From NCBI GenBank assembly GCA_022776205.1, contig JALFIK010000013.1, forward strand, positions 1-42,263: DNA of 42,263 nt, written 5' to 3'. This document shows, one piece after another, positions 18,731 to 28,493 of the stretch (the first letter of the stretch is position 1; every line of letters starts with the position of its first letter). Source of the stretch: Eubacterium sp. Lineage in GTDB: Bacteria > Bacillota > Clostridia > Lachnospirales > Lachnospiraceae. The notes under the pieces were generated by a model, which made no database searches, was not told the DNA's origin, and saw only the letters and a program-made list of their open reading frames with translations. The position numbers and the translations under genes were made by a program.

Positions 18731-20206
18731 ATGGGGTTTATGGATAACACAGCCGTTGAGCTGGGGAAGAAGATCAGAGCGGGGGAGGTAACTGTCGTGG
18801 AGGCGGTGGATGCGGCTCTGGCAGCCATCGATGCTTATGAAGACAGATTTCACTGTTACGTTACGGTGGAAGAAAGAGAAAAGGTTTACAAAAAAGCGGA
18901 GGAGGTTCAGAAAAAGATCAGTGATGGGATTTTGACCGGACCCCTTGCGGGCGTCCCTGTTGCCATTAAAGATAATATGTGCACGGAGGGAACCCTCACA
19001 ACCTGCAGTTCAAAGATTCTTGATAATTTTGTACCGACTTACACGGCGCAGGCAGTGCTTAATCTGGAAAAAGCAGGAGCAGTTATTATCGGAAAGACAA
19101 ACATGGATGAGTTTGCCATGGGAAGTACGACGGAAACGTCCTTTTTCGGACCGACAAGGAATCCGTGGAATGAGGAACATGTACCGGGCGGTTCTTCCGG
19201 TGGCTCTGCAGCAGCCGTAGCAGCGGGAGAATGCTGTTATGCCTTAGGTTCCGACACGGGCGGTTCCATCCGGCAGCCGGCGTCTTACTGTGGTGTGGTC
19301 GGAATGAAACCAACTTATGGCACCGTATCCCGTTATGGACTGATCGCCTACGGTTCATCCCTTGACCAGATCGGACCGATGGCAAAAGATGTCACGGACT
19401 GTGCCACAATCCTGGAAGCAATTGCATCTTACGATCCGAAGGATTCCACATCGGTAAAAAGAGAAAGTTATGATTTCACATCCGCGCTCCGGGAGGATGT
19501 AAAGGGAATGCGTATCGGAATTCCGAGGGATTATCTTGGAGAAGGCCTGGATGAAGAAGTCAAGGAAACGATTCTGGCAGCGGCAGAGAAACTTGAAGAA
19601 AAGGGAGCTGTAGTGGAACAGTTTGATCTTAGCCTGGTGGAATATGCGATACCGGCATATTATGTCATCGCTTCCGCGGAGGCAAGTTCTAACCTTGCCC
19701 GTTTTGACGGTGTAAAATACGGATACCGTACGGAAGAATATCAGGGACTTCATAATATGTATAAAAAGACCCGCTCAGAAGGGTTTGGACCGGAAGTAAA
19801 AAGAAGAATCATGCTGGGATCCTTTGTTTTAAGTTCCGGATATTATGATGCATATTATCTGAAAGCATTACGGACCAAAGCACTTATTAAACAGGCTTTT
19901 GATAAGGCTTTTGAAAAATATGACGTAATTCTCGGACCGGCGGCACCGACGACGGCACCAAAGATCGGAGACAGTTTAAGTGATCCGATTAAGATGTATC
20001 TCGGGGATATTTATACAATTTCCGTCAATCTGGCAGGACTTCCGGGAATGACAGTACCCGGCAGGCTTTCGAAAGCCGGTCTTCCGATTGGCGTACAGTT
20101 CATCGGAGACTGTTTTAAGGAAAACAATATTATCCGGGCTGCTTATACCTTTGAGCAAAACCGTGATTTTAAAAACTGGAGCATGACCGGAGAGGAGGAC
20201 AAATAA
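18731..20206 (+). CDS. gatA: Asp-tRNA(Asn)/Glu-tRNA(Gln) amidotransferase subunit A
   Basis: 491 residues. An amidase-signature enzyme with the catalytic triad K80, S155 (cis-Ser) and S179, in AIKDN, GGSSGGS and GSDTGGSIR. It releases ammonia from glutamine for tRNA-bound Asp/Glu. Of the in-frame starts, ATG 18731 sits 6 nt after AGGAGG; ATG 18725 touches that site and ATG 18740 is too far. The frame is open further back only through gatC. Confidence 0.97.
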   Translation: MGFMDNTAVELGKKIRAGEVTVVEAVDAALAAIDAYEDRFHCYVTVEEREKVYKKAEEVQKKISDGILTGPLAGVPVAIKDNMCTEGTLTTCSSKILDNFVPTYTAQAVLNLEKAGAVIIGKTNMDEFAMGSTTETSFFGPTRNPWNEEHVPGGSSGGSAAAVAAGECCYALGSDTGGSIRQPASYCGVVGMKPTYGTVSRYGLIAYGSSLDQIGPMAKDVTDCATILEAIASYDPKDSTSVKRESYDFTSALREDVKGMRIGIPRDYLGEGLDEEVKETILAAAEKLEEKGAVVEQFDLSLVEYAIPAYYVIASAEASSNLARFDGVKYGYRTEEYQGLHNMYKKTRSEGFGPEVKRRIMLGSFVLSSGYYDAYYLKALRTKALIKQAFDKAFEKYDVILGPAAPTTAPKIGDSLSDPIKMYLGDIYTISVNLAGLPGMTVPGRLSKAGLPIGVQFIGDCFKENNIIRAAYTFEQNRDFKNWSMTGEEDK

Positions 20207-20207
20207 G

Positions 20208-21644
20208 ATGAGTAAACAATACGAGACAGTGATCGGTCTGGAGGTTCATGTGGAACTTGCCACGAAGACGAAAATTTTCTGCGGTTGCAGCACTGCTTTC
20301 GGTGGGGCACCAAATACCCATACCTGTCCGGTCTGCACTGGTATGCCGGGCTCTCTCCCGGTGCTTAATAAACAGGTAGTGGAATATGCGGCGGCAGTCG
20401 GTCTGGCGACAAACTGTACGATTACCCAGTACTGTAAATTTGACCGTAAAAACTATTTTTATCCGGACAATCCGCAAAACTATCAGATTTCCCAGCTCTA
20501 TCTTCCAATCTGCCGGGACGGACATGTGGAGATCGAAGTTGATGGGAAAAAGAAAAATGTGCGGATTCATGAAATCCACATGGAGGAAGACGCAGGAAAG
20601 CTGGTTCATGACCCGGCGACGGGAAATTCTCTTGTGGACTTTAACCGGAGCGGTGTGCCGTTAATTGAGATTGTATCCGAGCCGGACATGCGTTCCGCAG
20701 AAGAAGTCATTGCCTATCTGGAAAAACTCCGCATGATCATTCAGTATCTGGGTGCTTCTGATTGTAAACTGCAGGAAGGATCCATGCGTGCGGATGTGAA
20801 TTTATCTGTCCGTGAAATCGGTGCAGAAAAATTCGGGACAAGAACGGAGATGAAAAACCTCAATTCTTTCAGTGCGATTGCCAGAGCCATTGAAGGAGAG
20901 GCAGAGCGGCAGATTGACCTGTTGGAAGATGGGAAAGAGGTAATTCAGGAGACAAGAAGATGGGATGACGATAAAGAATATTCCTATCCGATGCGTTCAA
21001 AAGAGGATGCGCAGGATTACCGGTACGTCCCGGAACCGGACCTGGTACCGATTGTCATTTCGGATGAATGGCTGGAGGAAATCCGCAGCAGACAGCCGGA
21101 ATTTCGTGATGAGAAACAGGCCCGTTATAAAGAGCAGTTTGGTCTTCCGGAATATGATATCGACATTATCACGGCAGATAAGACTCTGACAGATCTTTTT
21201 GAATCCTGTATTGCACAGGGAGCTGCTCCTAAGGAAGTTTCTAACTGGATTATGGGAGATATCCTTCGATTGTTAAAAGAAAAAGAAATGGAACCGTCGG
21301 ATATTTCCTTTGACCCGGAAAATCTGGTGAAACTGATCCGGATGATCGAGGACGGTTCTGTAAACCGAAAGGTTGCCAGAAAAGTATTTGAAGCAATCTT
21401 CGACGAGAATGTGGACCCGGAAGCTTATGTGGAAGAAAAAGGGTTAAAAACTGTCAGTGACGAGGGAGCACTTCGAAAAATTATCGAAAAGATTATCGAA
21501 GATAACCCGAAATCGGTAGAAGATTATAAAGCAGGAAAGAAAAAAGCCATGGGCTTTTTCGTTGGACAGACAATGCGGGCCATGAAAGGAAAGGCGGACC
21601 CGGCTATGGTAAATAAAATCGTAAAAGAGCTGCTGGATGCGTAA
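20208..21644 (+). CDS. gatB: Asp-tRNA(Asn)/Glu-tRNA(Gln) amidotransferase subunit B
   Basis: 478 residues, full length. Zinc-ligand Cys pairs C25/C27 and C40/C43 are in CGC and CPVC. The kinase-like cradle is followed by helical and YqeY-like C-terminal domains (GFFVGQTMRAMKGKADP). It activates the carboxylate of mischarged Glu-tRNA(Gln) or Asp-tRNA(Asn). It follows gatA by one base. Its presence implies indirect Gln-tRNA (and perhaps Asn-tRNA) synthesis. Confidence 0.97.
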   Translation: MSKQYETVIGLEVHVELATKTKIFCGCSTAFGGAPNTHTCPVCTGMPGSLPVLNKQVVEYAAAVGLATNCTITQYCKFDRKNYFYPDNPQNYQISQLYLPICRDGHVEIEVDGKKKNVRIHEIHMEEDAGKLVHDPATGNSLVDFNRSGVPLIEIVSEPDMRSAEEVIAYLEKLRMIIQYLGASDCKLQEGSMRADVNLSVREIGAEKFGTRTEMKNLNSFSAIARAIEGEAERQIDLLEDGKEVIQETRRWDDDKEYSYPMRSKEDAQDYRYVPEPDLVPIVISDEWLEEIRSRQPEFRDEKQARYKEQFGLPEYDIDIITADKTLTDLFESCIAQGAAPKEVSNWIMGDILRLLKEKEMEPSDISFDPENLVKLIRMIEDGSVNRKVARKVFEAIFDENVDPEAYVEEKGLKTVSDEGALRKIIEKIIEDNPKSVEDYKAGKKKAMGFFVGQTMRAMKGKADPAMVNKIVKELLDA

Positions 21645-21671
21645 AAACACCCGGACAAAGGAGTATCGGAT

Positions 21672-22265
21672 ATGGCAGACGGTAAAAAAATCCCGGTATT
21701 AAATTCTATGGAGAAATCCCGGGATACGAAATTTCTCAAAAGTTATACATTAAATTATACAAACACAGAAGGTCATGAGAAAGTTTATGAAATGGTAAGC
21801 AATTTCGATTATGATAACCCGAAGGAGATTGGACTGAAGGCATCCGGCGTGGTCATTGTCGGGTACCGGGGAGAAGAACTGCTTCTTCTGAAAGAATTCC
21901 GTATGGGTGTAAACCGTTTTATTTACAATCTTCCCGCCGGTCATCTGGAAAAGGGAGAGTCTGTGGAAAGATGTGCAGAAAGAGAACTGAAGGAGGAAAC
22001 AGGACTTAGAATCAAAAAAATTGAGAAAATCCTGCCCCCTTCCTATGCGGCTCCGGATTTAAGCGATTCTTCCGCCTGGGTCGTGCTGGCACAGGTGGAA
22101 GGGGAGTTTTGTCCGCAGGCGGAGGAAGATGAATGCATTATGCCGCTTTTTGCCGACATAGAAAAATTGGAGAAACTTCTGGAAGAAGAGAGATTTTCCG
22201 GGAGAGCCCAGCTTTTTGCCTATTTCTTTTCTTTATTTGGCAGTCGTCTTTTTGATGGAGAATGA
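21672..22265 (+). CDS. Nudix hydrolase, ADP-ribose pyrophosphatase-like
   Basis: 197 residues. A perfect Nudix box runs from G90 to L112 (pattern GX5EX7REUXEEXGU). Its length, N-terminal beta region and the downstream SYAAPDLSD segment resemble ADP-ribose pyrophosphatases, but substrate cannot be fixed from the box. ATG 21672 follows AAAGGAG. It lies 27 nt after gatB and its stop overlaps the region of the next start, so it is probably read in the same transcript. Confidence 0.88.
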   Translation: MADGKKIPVLNSMEKSRDTKFLKSYTLNYTNTEGHEKVYEMVSNFDYDNPKEIGLKASGVVIVGYRGEELLLLKEFRMGVNRFIYNLPAGHLEKGESVERCAERELKEETGLRIKKIEKILPPSYAAPDLSDSSAWVVLAQVEGEFCPQAEEDECIMPLFADIEKLEKLLEEERFSGRAQLFAYFFSLFGSRLFDGE

Positions 22266-22267
22266 TA

Positions 22268-24301
22268 ATGATAAGGCACAAAGATAGAAAAATGACGGGA
22301 AAGAAAAAAATTCTGTTATTGATGGAAGGAGTTCTGGCAGTTGCATATTTTGCAATGCCGGAACTTTATTATAATCCGCTGGAGAAAAATTTTTTTGACC
22401 GGTTTTATGCAGATTCTCTGATAATTTGCGGATTTCTCTGGGGAGTCCTTGTTTTTCTTACCATAAAAGACGGAAAATTTTCGGAAAAGACAAACCATAT
22501 TCTTACGGGGGCAGCCGGCTTACTCATTCCTTTTGCCTGTTTTTTATGGCTGGAGTTTTACAATGATATGCAATTCTGGGTGCCGGTTTTTGAAATCCCC
22601 AAAAAATATCTTTTCCTGGATCTTTTGATCTACTATGTAATTTTTGCACTGTTTCTTCTCGTATTTAACAGTATCCGCAGTGCAGGAATCGGCATGGTGA
22701 CGGTGACGGCCTGTTTTGGTTTTTTAAATTATCAACTGACTGTCTTTCGGAGTATGGCTTTTATTGCCTCCGATCTTTATTCCCTCCGGACAGCAGTTTC
22801 CGTGGCCGGTACATACAAACCGGAAATTGATGTGGATACGGCAGAATTTTTTCTGCTTGCCCTGGTGATGCTTGCTCTAGTGTTAAAACTGGATCGGGAA
22901 AAGCTTTTTCACCGGAAAGGCCGTCTGGCCTGGCTTGCGGCCTGCTGTCTGCTTTTTGCCGGGTTTGTGAATGTTTACGTCACCAGCGATTATCTGGAGA
23001 AAATCGGTGTGGATTTTCGTGTCTACCGTCCCCAGTATAAATACCGCTATTACGGAACTCTTCTTACGACCATGCGGACTTTTGGTTATCTTCATGTGAC
23101 GGAGCCGGAAGGCTATTCCCGGGAGGTAGTGGAGAAGATTGCAAAAACTTATCAGTATAAAGCAGGTTCGTCAGATACGAGAGCAGAGAAAAAACCGAAT
23201 ATCGTTATTGTGATGAATGAATCCTTTGCAGACCTTAAAGCCGTGGGCAATCTGGATGTTTCGGAAGATTATATGCCTTATTTCCATCAGTTAAAAAAGA
23301 ACACCATAAAAGGATATACCTATGCTTCTGTGTTCGGAGGAAACACGGCAAATTCAGAGTTTGAATGTCTGACGGGAAATACTCTGGCATTTCTGCCGGA
23401 TAATTCCGTGCCCTATCAGCTTTTTTTAAGAGAAAAAACCGCGGGGCTGACTGATACGCTTAAGAAACAGGGATATGGTTCCTGTCTTGCGCTCCATCCA
23501 TTTTATGAGACCGGTTACAGTCGATATAAAGTCTATCCGCTCATGGGATTTGATCGATTTTATACTTCAGACGATTTTCCTTTATTTGTCGATACGGTAA
23601 ATTACCATATTACCGATTCGGAAAATTATAAGAAGCTGATCCGTCTGTATGAAAACAGGCAGGATAAAAACAAGCCATTTTATCTTTTTAATGTGACCAT
23701 GCAAAATCACGGAAGTTATGACGGAAGTACTGCACAAACGGGGAATCAGGTCAGACTGGAGGGCAATCTGAAGGGATACGGGACGGCGGAGGAATATCTT
23801 AATATGATCAAAATGTCGGACCGGGCTTTAAAAGAGCTTATCCGTTATTTTAAGAAAGTCAAAGATCCGACGGTCATCCTGTTTTTCGGAGATCACCAGC
23901 CGGACCTTGAGGAGAGTTTCTATGACAGCCTTCTTGGAACAGATGTAAAAGATCTAGAAGGAGAGGAACTGGAGAAACTTTATAAAGTACCGTTTTGTAT
24001 CTGGGCGAATTATGACATTGAGGAAAAATATGTGGAGAAGACGAGTAATAATTATCTTTCCGTTTTACTTGCTGATGTGGCAGGAATACAAAAGACCGGC
24101 TATCAGAATTTCCTCTCTTCGCTTCGCGAAAAGATTCCCTGCATTAATGCCATCGGATACTGGGGAGAAGATGGGAAATTTTATAAAACGGATGATAAAA
24201 AATCACCGTATTATCCTCTGATTCATCAGTATGATTTGCTGGAATATAATAATCTGTTTGGAAAAGAAAAACAGATAAAGGACTTCTTTTTTCTTAGATA
24301 A
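22268..24301 (+). CDS. LTA synthase family phosphatidylglycerol-dependent transferase/sulfatase-fold protein
   Basis: 677 residues. The N-terminal third has about five membrane helices, followed by an extracellular sulfatase-fold domain. Metal and catalytic motifs are visible: MNESF (E318), GGNTANSEFE with nucleophile T360, and FFGDHQP. LtaS-type enzymes move glycerol-phosphate from phosphatidylglycerol to a glycan or polymer outside the membrane. Whether this makes LTA or decorates another glycan is unknown. ATG 22268 lies 7 nt after GGAG; ATG 22262, which overlaps the Nudix stop as ATGA, is too close to that site. Confidence 0.88.
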   Translation: MIRHKDRKMTGKKKILLLMEGVLAVAYFAMPELYYNPLEKNFFDRFYADSLIICGFLWGVLVFLTIKDGKFSEKTNHILTGAAGLLIPFACFLWLEFYNDMQFWVPVFEIPKKYLFLDLLIYYVIFALFLLVFNSIRSAGIGMVTVTACFGFLNYQLTVFRSMAFIASDLYSLRTAVSVAGTYKPEIDVDTAEFFLLALVMLALVLKLDREKLFHRKGRLAWLAACCLLFAGFVNVYVTSDYLEKIGVDFRVYRPQYKYRYYGTLLTTMRTFGYLHVTEPEGYSREVVEKIAKTYQYKAGSSDTRAEKKPNIVIVMNESFADLKAVGNLDVSEDYMPYFHQLKKNTIKGYTYASVFGGNTANSEFECLTGNTLAFLPDNSVPYQLFLREKTAGLTDTLKKQGYGSCLALHPFYETGYSRYKVYPLMGFDRFYTSDDFPLFVDTVNYHITDSENYKKLIRLYENRQDKNKPFYLFNVTMQNHGSYDGSTAQTGNQVRLEGNLKGYGTAEEYLNMIKMSDRALKELIRYFKKVKDPTVILFFGDHQPDLEESFYDSLLGTDVKDLEGEELEKLYKVPFCIWANYDIEEKYVEKTSNNYLSVLLADVAGIQKTGYQNFLSSLREKIPCINAIGYWGEDGKFYKTDDKKSPYYPLIHQYDLLEYNNLFGKEKQIKDFFFLR

Positions 24302-24395
24302 AAAAGTGATTCGCATCATTGAATAAATAATAAAAGATTAAAACACGAAAAAGTCAGTAAAAGATAGTGACATTTTCTGCCTTGCCTTTTTGAAA

Positions 24396-24424
24396 TTGTC
24401 ATGATACACTTACTTTCGTAAAAT
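24396..24424 (+). promoter_or_regulatory. Sigma-A promoter of glmS
   Basis: TTGTCA (24396-24401), a 17-nt spacer and TAAAAT (24419-24424). Only about 31 nt separate the -10 box from the glmS ATG, so there is no room for a glmS ribozyme. Confidence 0.8.
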
Positions 24425-24455
24425 AGTATAACATTTTATAAAAAGGAGATTATAT

Positions 24456-26297
24456 ATGTGTGGAATAGTCGGATATACCGGAAAAGAAAATGCTGCGCCG
24501 ATTGTACTGGATGGTTTATCAAAACTGGAATACAGAGGATATGATTCCGCAGGAGTCGCTATTTTTAATGAACAGGCGAATGATATAGATATTGTAAAAA
24601 CAAAAGGACGTTTGAAGAATCTTCTGGAGAAGACGGACAGCGGGAAAGCCATGCCGGGAAACTGTGGAATCGGTCATACCCGCTGGGCAACCCACGGTGC
24701 ACCGTCTGAAACGAATGCTCATCCGCATTACAGTGCCGATAAGACAGTTGTACTTGTGCATAATGGTATTATTGAAAACTACCAGGAGCTTAAAGAGCAT
24801 CTGGTTCAGAAGGGATATACATTTTATTCTGAGACAGACACGGAAGTTGCCGTAAATCTGATTGCTTACTACTACGAGAAGACGGATCACAATCCGCTTG
24901 AGAGTATGTCAAGAGCCCTGTTGCGTGTCCGTGGTTCCTTTGCCTTAGGCGTGATATTCAAAGACCGCCCGGGTGTGGTTTATGCGGCAAGAAAGGACAG
25001 TCCTCTGATCATTGGTCAGAGCGAGAAAGGCGCATTTATTGCTTCTGACGTTCCTGCCATCCTTTCCTACACAAGAAATGTATATTATCTTGATAATATG
25101 GAGATGGCGGAACTTCATGAAGATTCCATTAAGTTTTTCAATATGAATGGTGACGAGATCACAAAAGAGATGGTTAATATTAAATGGGATGCCGAAGCAG
25201 CAGAAAAGGGCGGTTTCGAGCATTTTATGATGAAAGAGATTCACGAACAGCCGAAGGCAGTGAGGGATACCATCAATACTTATGTAAAAGACGGAAAAAT
25301 CGATCTTGGTTCTGTAGGCATGTCGAAGGAAGAGTTTGCACAGTACAACAGAATCTGTATTGTTGCCTGCGGTTCTGCATACCACGTAGGGATTGCGGCA
25401 AAATATGTGATGGAAGATCTGACGGGATTAATGGTAGATGTGGATTTTGCATCTGAATTCCGCTATCGTAATCCAAAGCTTTCCAAAGATACTCTCGTCA
25501 TTATTATTTCCCAGTCCGGGGAGACGGCAGACAGCCTGGCTGCACTTCGTCTGGCCAAAGAAAGAGGAGTGAAAGTTCTGGCTATTGTCAATGTAGTAGG
25601 ATCGAGTATTGCGAGGGAGGCAGATTATGTAATGTACACCCTGGCAGGCCCGGAGATTGCTGTTGCGACGACAAAGGCGTACAGTACCCAGCTGATTTGT
25701 ATGTACATTCTTTCCATGTATGCTGCCCAGATTCGCGGGGAGATGGAACAGCAGCAGTTCGACAGCATGATGGCAGAGATCGTTCAGCTGCCGGATAAGA
25801 TTGCGCAGGTTCTGGCAGACAAGGAACGAATTCAGTGGTTTGCGAATAAGTTTGCGTCCGCCCATGACATTTTCTTTATCGGTCGTGGCCTTGATTATGC
25901 AATCTGTCAGGAGGGAAGCCTGAAAATGAAGGAGATCAGTTACATACATTCCGAGGCGTATGCAGCTGGTGAGCTGAAACATGGAACGATCAGCCTGATT
26001 GAAGATGGAACTCTGGTTGTCGGGGTTCTGACCCAGAGCCATTTAAGCGAGAAAACTTTAAGCAATATGCAGGAAGTAAAGAGCCGTGGAGCGTACCTTA
26101 TGGGTGTGGCAGAAAACGGAAGTTACTATCTGGAAGATATGATTGATTTTGTCGTATATGTTCCGAAGACAGACCCTCATTTTACAACAACACTGGCCAT
26201 CATTCCTCTGCAGCTGATGGGATACTATGTAAGTGTTGCAAGAGGACTGGATGTGGATAAACCAAGAAATCTTGCCAAGAGTGTAACAGTAGAGTAA
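24456..26297 (+). CDS. glmS: Glutamine--fructose-6-phosphate aminotransferase (isomerizing)
   Basis: 613 residues. The N-terminal glutaminase has nucleophile Cys2 (MCGIVGYTG). Two SIS domains follow (SQSGETADS near 345-353, and the second around 460-600). The C-terminal LAKSVTVE is the canonical end that closes the active site. It makes glucosamine-6-phosphate for peptidoglycan. AAAAGGAG precedes ATG 24456. Confidence 0.98.
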   Translation: MCGIVGYTGKENAAPIVLDGLSKLEYRGYDSAGVAIFNEQANDIDIVKTKGRLKNLLEKTDSGKAMPGNCGIGHTRWATHGAPSETNAHPHYSADKTVVLVHNGIIENYQELKEHLVQKGYTFYSETDTEVAVNLIAYYYEKTDHNPLESMSRALLRVRGSFALGVIFKDRPGVVYAARKDSPLIIGQSEKGAFIASDVPAILSYTRNVYYLDNMEMAELHEDSIKFFNMNGDEITKEMVNIKWDAEAAEKGGFEHFMMKEIHEQPKAVRDTINTYVKDGKIDLGSVGMSKEEFAQYNRICIVACGSAYHVGIAAKYVMEDLTGLMVDVDFASEFRYRNPKLSKDTLVIIISQSGETADSLAALRLAKERGVKVLAIVNVVGSSIAREADYVMYTLAGPEIAVATTKAYSTQLICMYILSMYAAQIRGEMEQQQFDSMMAEIVQLPDKIAQVLADKERIQWFANKFASAHDIFFIGRGLDYAICQEGSLKMKEISYIHSEAYAAGELKHGTISLIEDGTLVVGVLTQSHLSEKTLSNMQEVKSRGAYLMGVAENGSYYLEDMIDFVVYVPKTDPHFTTTLAIIPLQLMGYYVSVARGLDVDKPRNLAKSVTVE

Positions 26298-26305
26298 AAA
26301 TAGAG

Positions 26306-26334
26306 TTGAACCAAACAGTATTGTCTGATAGAAT
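26306..26334 (+). promoter_or_regulatory. Sigma-A promoter of thrS
   Basis: TTGAAC (26306-26311), a 17-nt spacer and TAGAAT (26329-26334), with an extended -10 TG at 26326-26327. The transcript leader would be only about 50 nt, so a T-box is absent. Confidence 0.78.
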
Positions 26335-26389
26335 AGTTATGTTCTGATAAAAATTTAGATAGTGACAGATAGAAGGAGAAAGCAGAAAG

Positions 26390-28351
26390 ATGATTATACG
26401 ATTAAAAGATGGTTCTGAAAAAGAATATGCCAGGTCCATGACTGTACTGGATATCGCAAAAGATATCAGTGAAGGTCTGGCAAGAAATGCCTGTGCCGGA
26501 GAAATCGACGGGGAAGTTGTGGATTTGCGTACACCGGTTACCGGAGACTGTGCGCTTAATATCCTGACTTTTCAGGATGAGAAAGGGAAGAAAGCGTTCC
26601 GTCACACTGCTTCCCATGTCCTTGCCCAGGCGGTAAAACGTCTCTATCCGGATGCAAAGCTTGCGATCGGACCGGCAATTGATGATGGATTTTACTATGA
26701 TTTCGATATGGCACCTCTTACAAGAGAAGATCTGGATGCCATCGAAAAGGAAATGAAAAAAGTGATTAAAGAGAATCCTCCGATTGAGAGATTTGAGCTT
26801 CCGAGAGAAGAAGCGATCGCTTTTATGAAAGAAAAAGACGAGCCTTATAAAGTGGAACTGATTGAAGATCTTCCGGAAGATGCCGTTATCAGTTTTTATA
26901 AACAGGGAGATTTCACCGATCTTTGTGCCGGCCCGCATCTTATGAGTGTAAAACCGATCAAGGCCTTTAAACTTACCGCTTCTTCCGGTGCCTACTGGAG
27001 AGGAAATGAGAACAATAAGATGCTGACCCGTATTTACGGAACTGCTTATACAAAGAAGGCAGATCTGGAAGAACGTCTTAAATATTTAGAAGAGATCAAG
27101 CTTCGTGATCACAATCGTCTTGGCCGTGAGATGGAATTATTTACTACGGTTGACGTGATCGGTCAGGGACTTCCGCTCATACTTCCGAAGGGAGCAAAGA
27201 TCATTCAGACACTTCAGAGATGGATCGAGGATCTGGAAGATAATGAGTGGGGATATGTAAGGACCAAGACCCCGCTTATGGCAAAGAGTGATCTGTATAA
27301 GATTTCCGGACACTGGGATCATTACAAAGACGGCATGTTTGTTCTTGGAGACGAAGAGAAGGATAAAGAGGTTCTTGCCCTCCGTCCGATGACCTGTCCG
27401 TTCCAGTATTACTGCTATAAGAACACACAGAAATCCTATCGCGATCTGCCATACAGAATGAGTGAGACATCCACATTGTTTCGTAATGAGGATTCCGGAG
27501 AGATGCACGGTCTGACACGTGTCCGCCAGTTTACGATTTCGGAAGGACACCTGATTATCCGTCCGGACCAGACGAATGAAGAATTAAAGAACTGTCTCAA
27601 TCTGGCACAGTACTGCCTGACTGTTCTTGGTGTGCAGGATGATGTAACTTATCGTTTATCCAAATGGGATCCAAAGAATAAAGAGAAGTATCTGGGCGAT
27701 GAGGAGTACTGGGAGACAACACAGGATGCGATTCGTAATATCCTTGTAGAGCAGGGTGTTCCGTTTGTGGAAGCGGACGGCGAGGCAGCTTTCTACGGAC
27801 CGAAGATTGATATTCAGGCGAAGAACGTATATGGCAAGGAAGATACGATGATCACCATTCAGCTTGACTGTGCCATTGCAGAGAATTTTGATATGTACTA
27901 TATTGATCAAAATGGGGAAAAACAGCGCCCTTATGTTATTCACAGAACATCTCTGGGATGTTATGAGAGGACACTGGCATGGCTGATCGAGAAATATGCA
28001 GGCAAATTCCCGACATGGCTTTGTCCGGAACAGGTTCGTGTTCTTCCAATTTCCGAGAAATTTGAAGAGTATGCGGAATCTGTGAACAAAGAACTCAAGA
28101 AGAATGGTATTTTAAGTACGGTAGATAATCGTTCGGAAAAGATTGGTTACAAAATTCGTGAAGCCCGCCTTCAGAAGATTCCGTATATGCTTGTTGTCGG
28201 TGCGAAAGAGCAGGAGGCAGGTAAGGTTTCTGTACGAAGCCGTTTCGCCGGCGATGAAGGACAGAAGGATCTGAAGGATTTTATTGCCGATATCTGTGAG
28301 GAGATTCGTACGAAAGCAATCCGTAAGGAAGAGATAACAGAAGAAAAATAA
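26390..28351 (+). CDS. thrS: Threonyl-tRNA synthetase
   Basis: 653 residues. A TGS domain (1-60) is followed by the editing domain (HTASHVLAQAVKRLYP and CAGPHL), then the class II catalytic core with FRNEDSGEMHGLTRVRQF and zinc ligands C336 and the His of SEGH, and an anticodon-binding domain at about 545-640. It charges tRNA-Thr. The usual NCP(G/H)H motif reads TCPFQ (336-339 region), a divergent form. It has its own promoter and terminator. Confidence 0.96.
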   Translation: MIIRLKDGSEKEYARSMTVLDIAKDISEGLARNACAGEIDGEVVDLRTPVTGDCALNILTFQDEKGKKAFRHTASHVLAQAVKRLYPDAKLAIGPAIDDGFYYDFDMAPLTREDLDAIEKEMKKVIKENPPIERFELPREEAIAFMKEKDEPYKVELIEDLPEDAVISFYKQGDFTDLCAGPHLMSVKPIKAFKLTASSGAYWRGNENNKMLTRIYGTAYTKKADLEERLKYLEEIKLRDHNRLGREMELFTTVDVIGQGLPLILPKGAKIIQTLQRWIEDLEDNEWGYVRTKTPLMAKSDLYKISGHWDHYKDGMFVLGDEEKDKEVLALRPMTCPFQYYCYKNTQKSYRDLPYRMSETSTLFRNEDSGEMHGLTRVRQFTISEGHLIIRPDQTNEELKNCLNLAQYCLTVLGVQDDVTYRLSKWDPKNKEKYLGDEEYWETTQDAIRNILVEQGVPFVEADGEAAFYGPKIDIQAKNVYGKEDTMITIQLDCAIAENFDMYYIDQNGEKQRPYVIHRTSLGCYERTLAWLIEKYAGKFPTWLCPEQVRVLPISEKFEEYAESVNKELKKNGILSTVDNRSEKIGYKIREARLQKIPYMLVVGAKEQEAGKVSVRSRFAGDEGQKDLKDFIADICEEIRTKAIRKEEITEEK

Positions 28352-28400
28352 ACAGAACATAACATTATTCATGGGAAAATACTGGGAACAGAGAATCGGA

Positions 28401-28447
28401 AGCGCCAGCAGTTACGGCTAATTTGCCGTTACTGCAGACGCTTTTTC
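28401..28447 (+). terminator. Terminator after thrS
   Basis: Arms GCAGTTACGGC and GCCGTTACTGC pair with one T-T mismatch, flanked by AGCG/CGCT, followed by TTTTTC. It sits between convergent thrS and metF. Confidence 0.8.
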
Positions 28448-28493
28448 TTGTTTGATGGGACTGTCTCACCCAAAATAGCCTTCTGTATGAAAA

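Noticed and set aside
26298..26389. T-box before thrS
   Set aside because: The gap is only 92 nt and contains the promoter; there is no room for a specifier loop and antiterminator.
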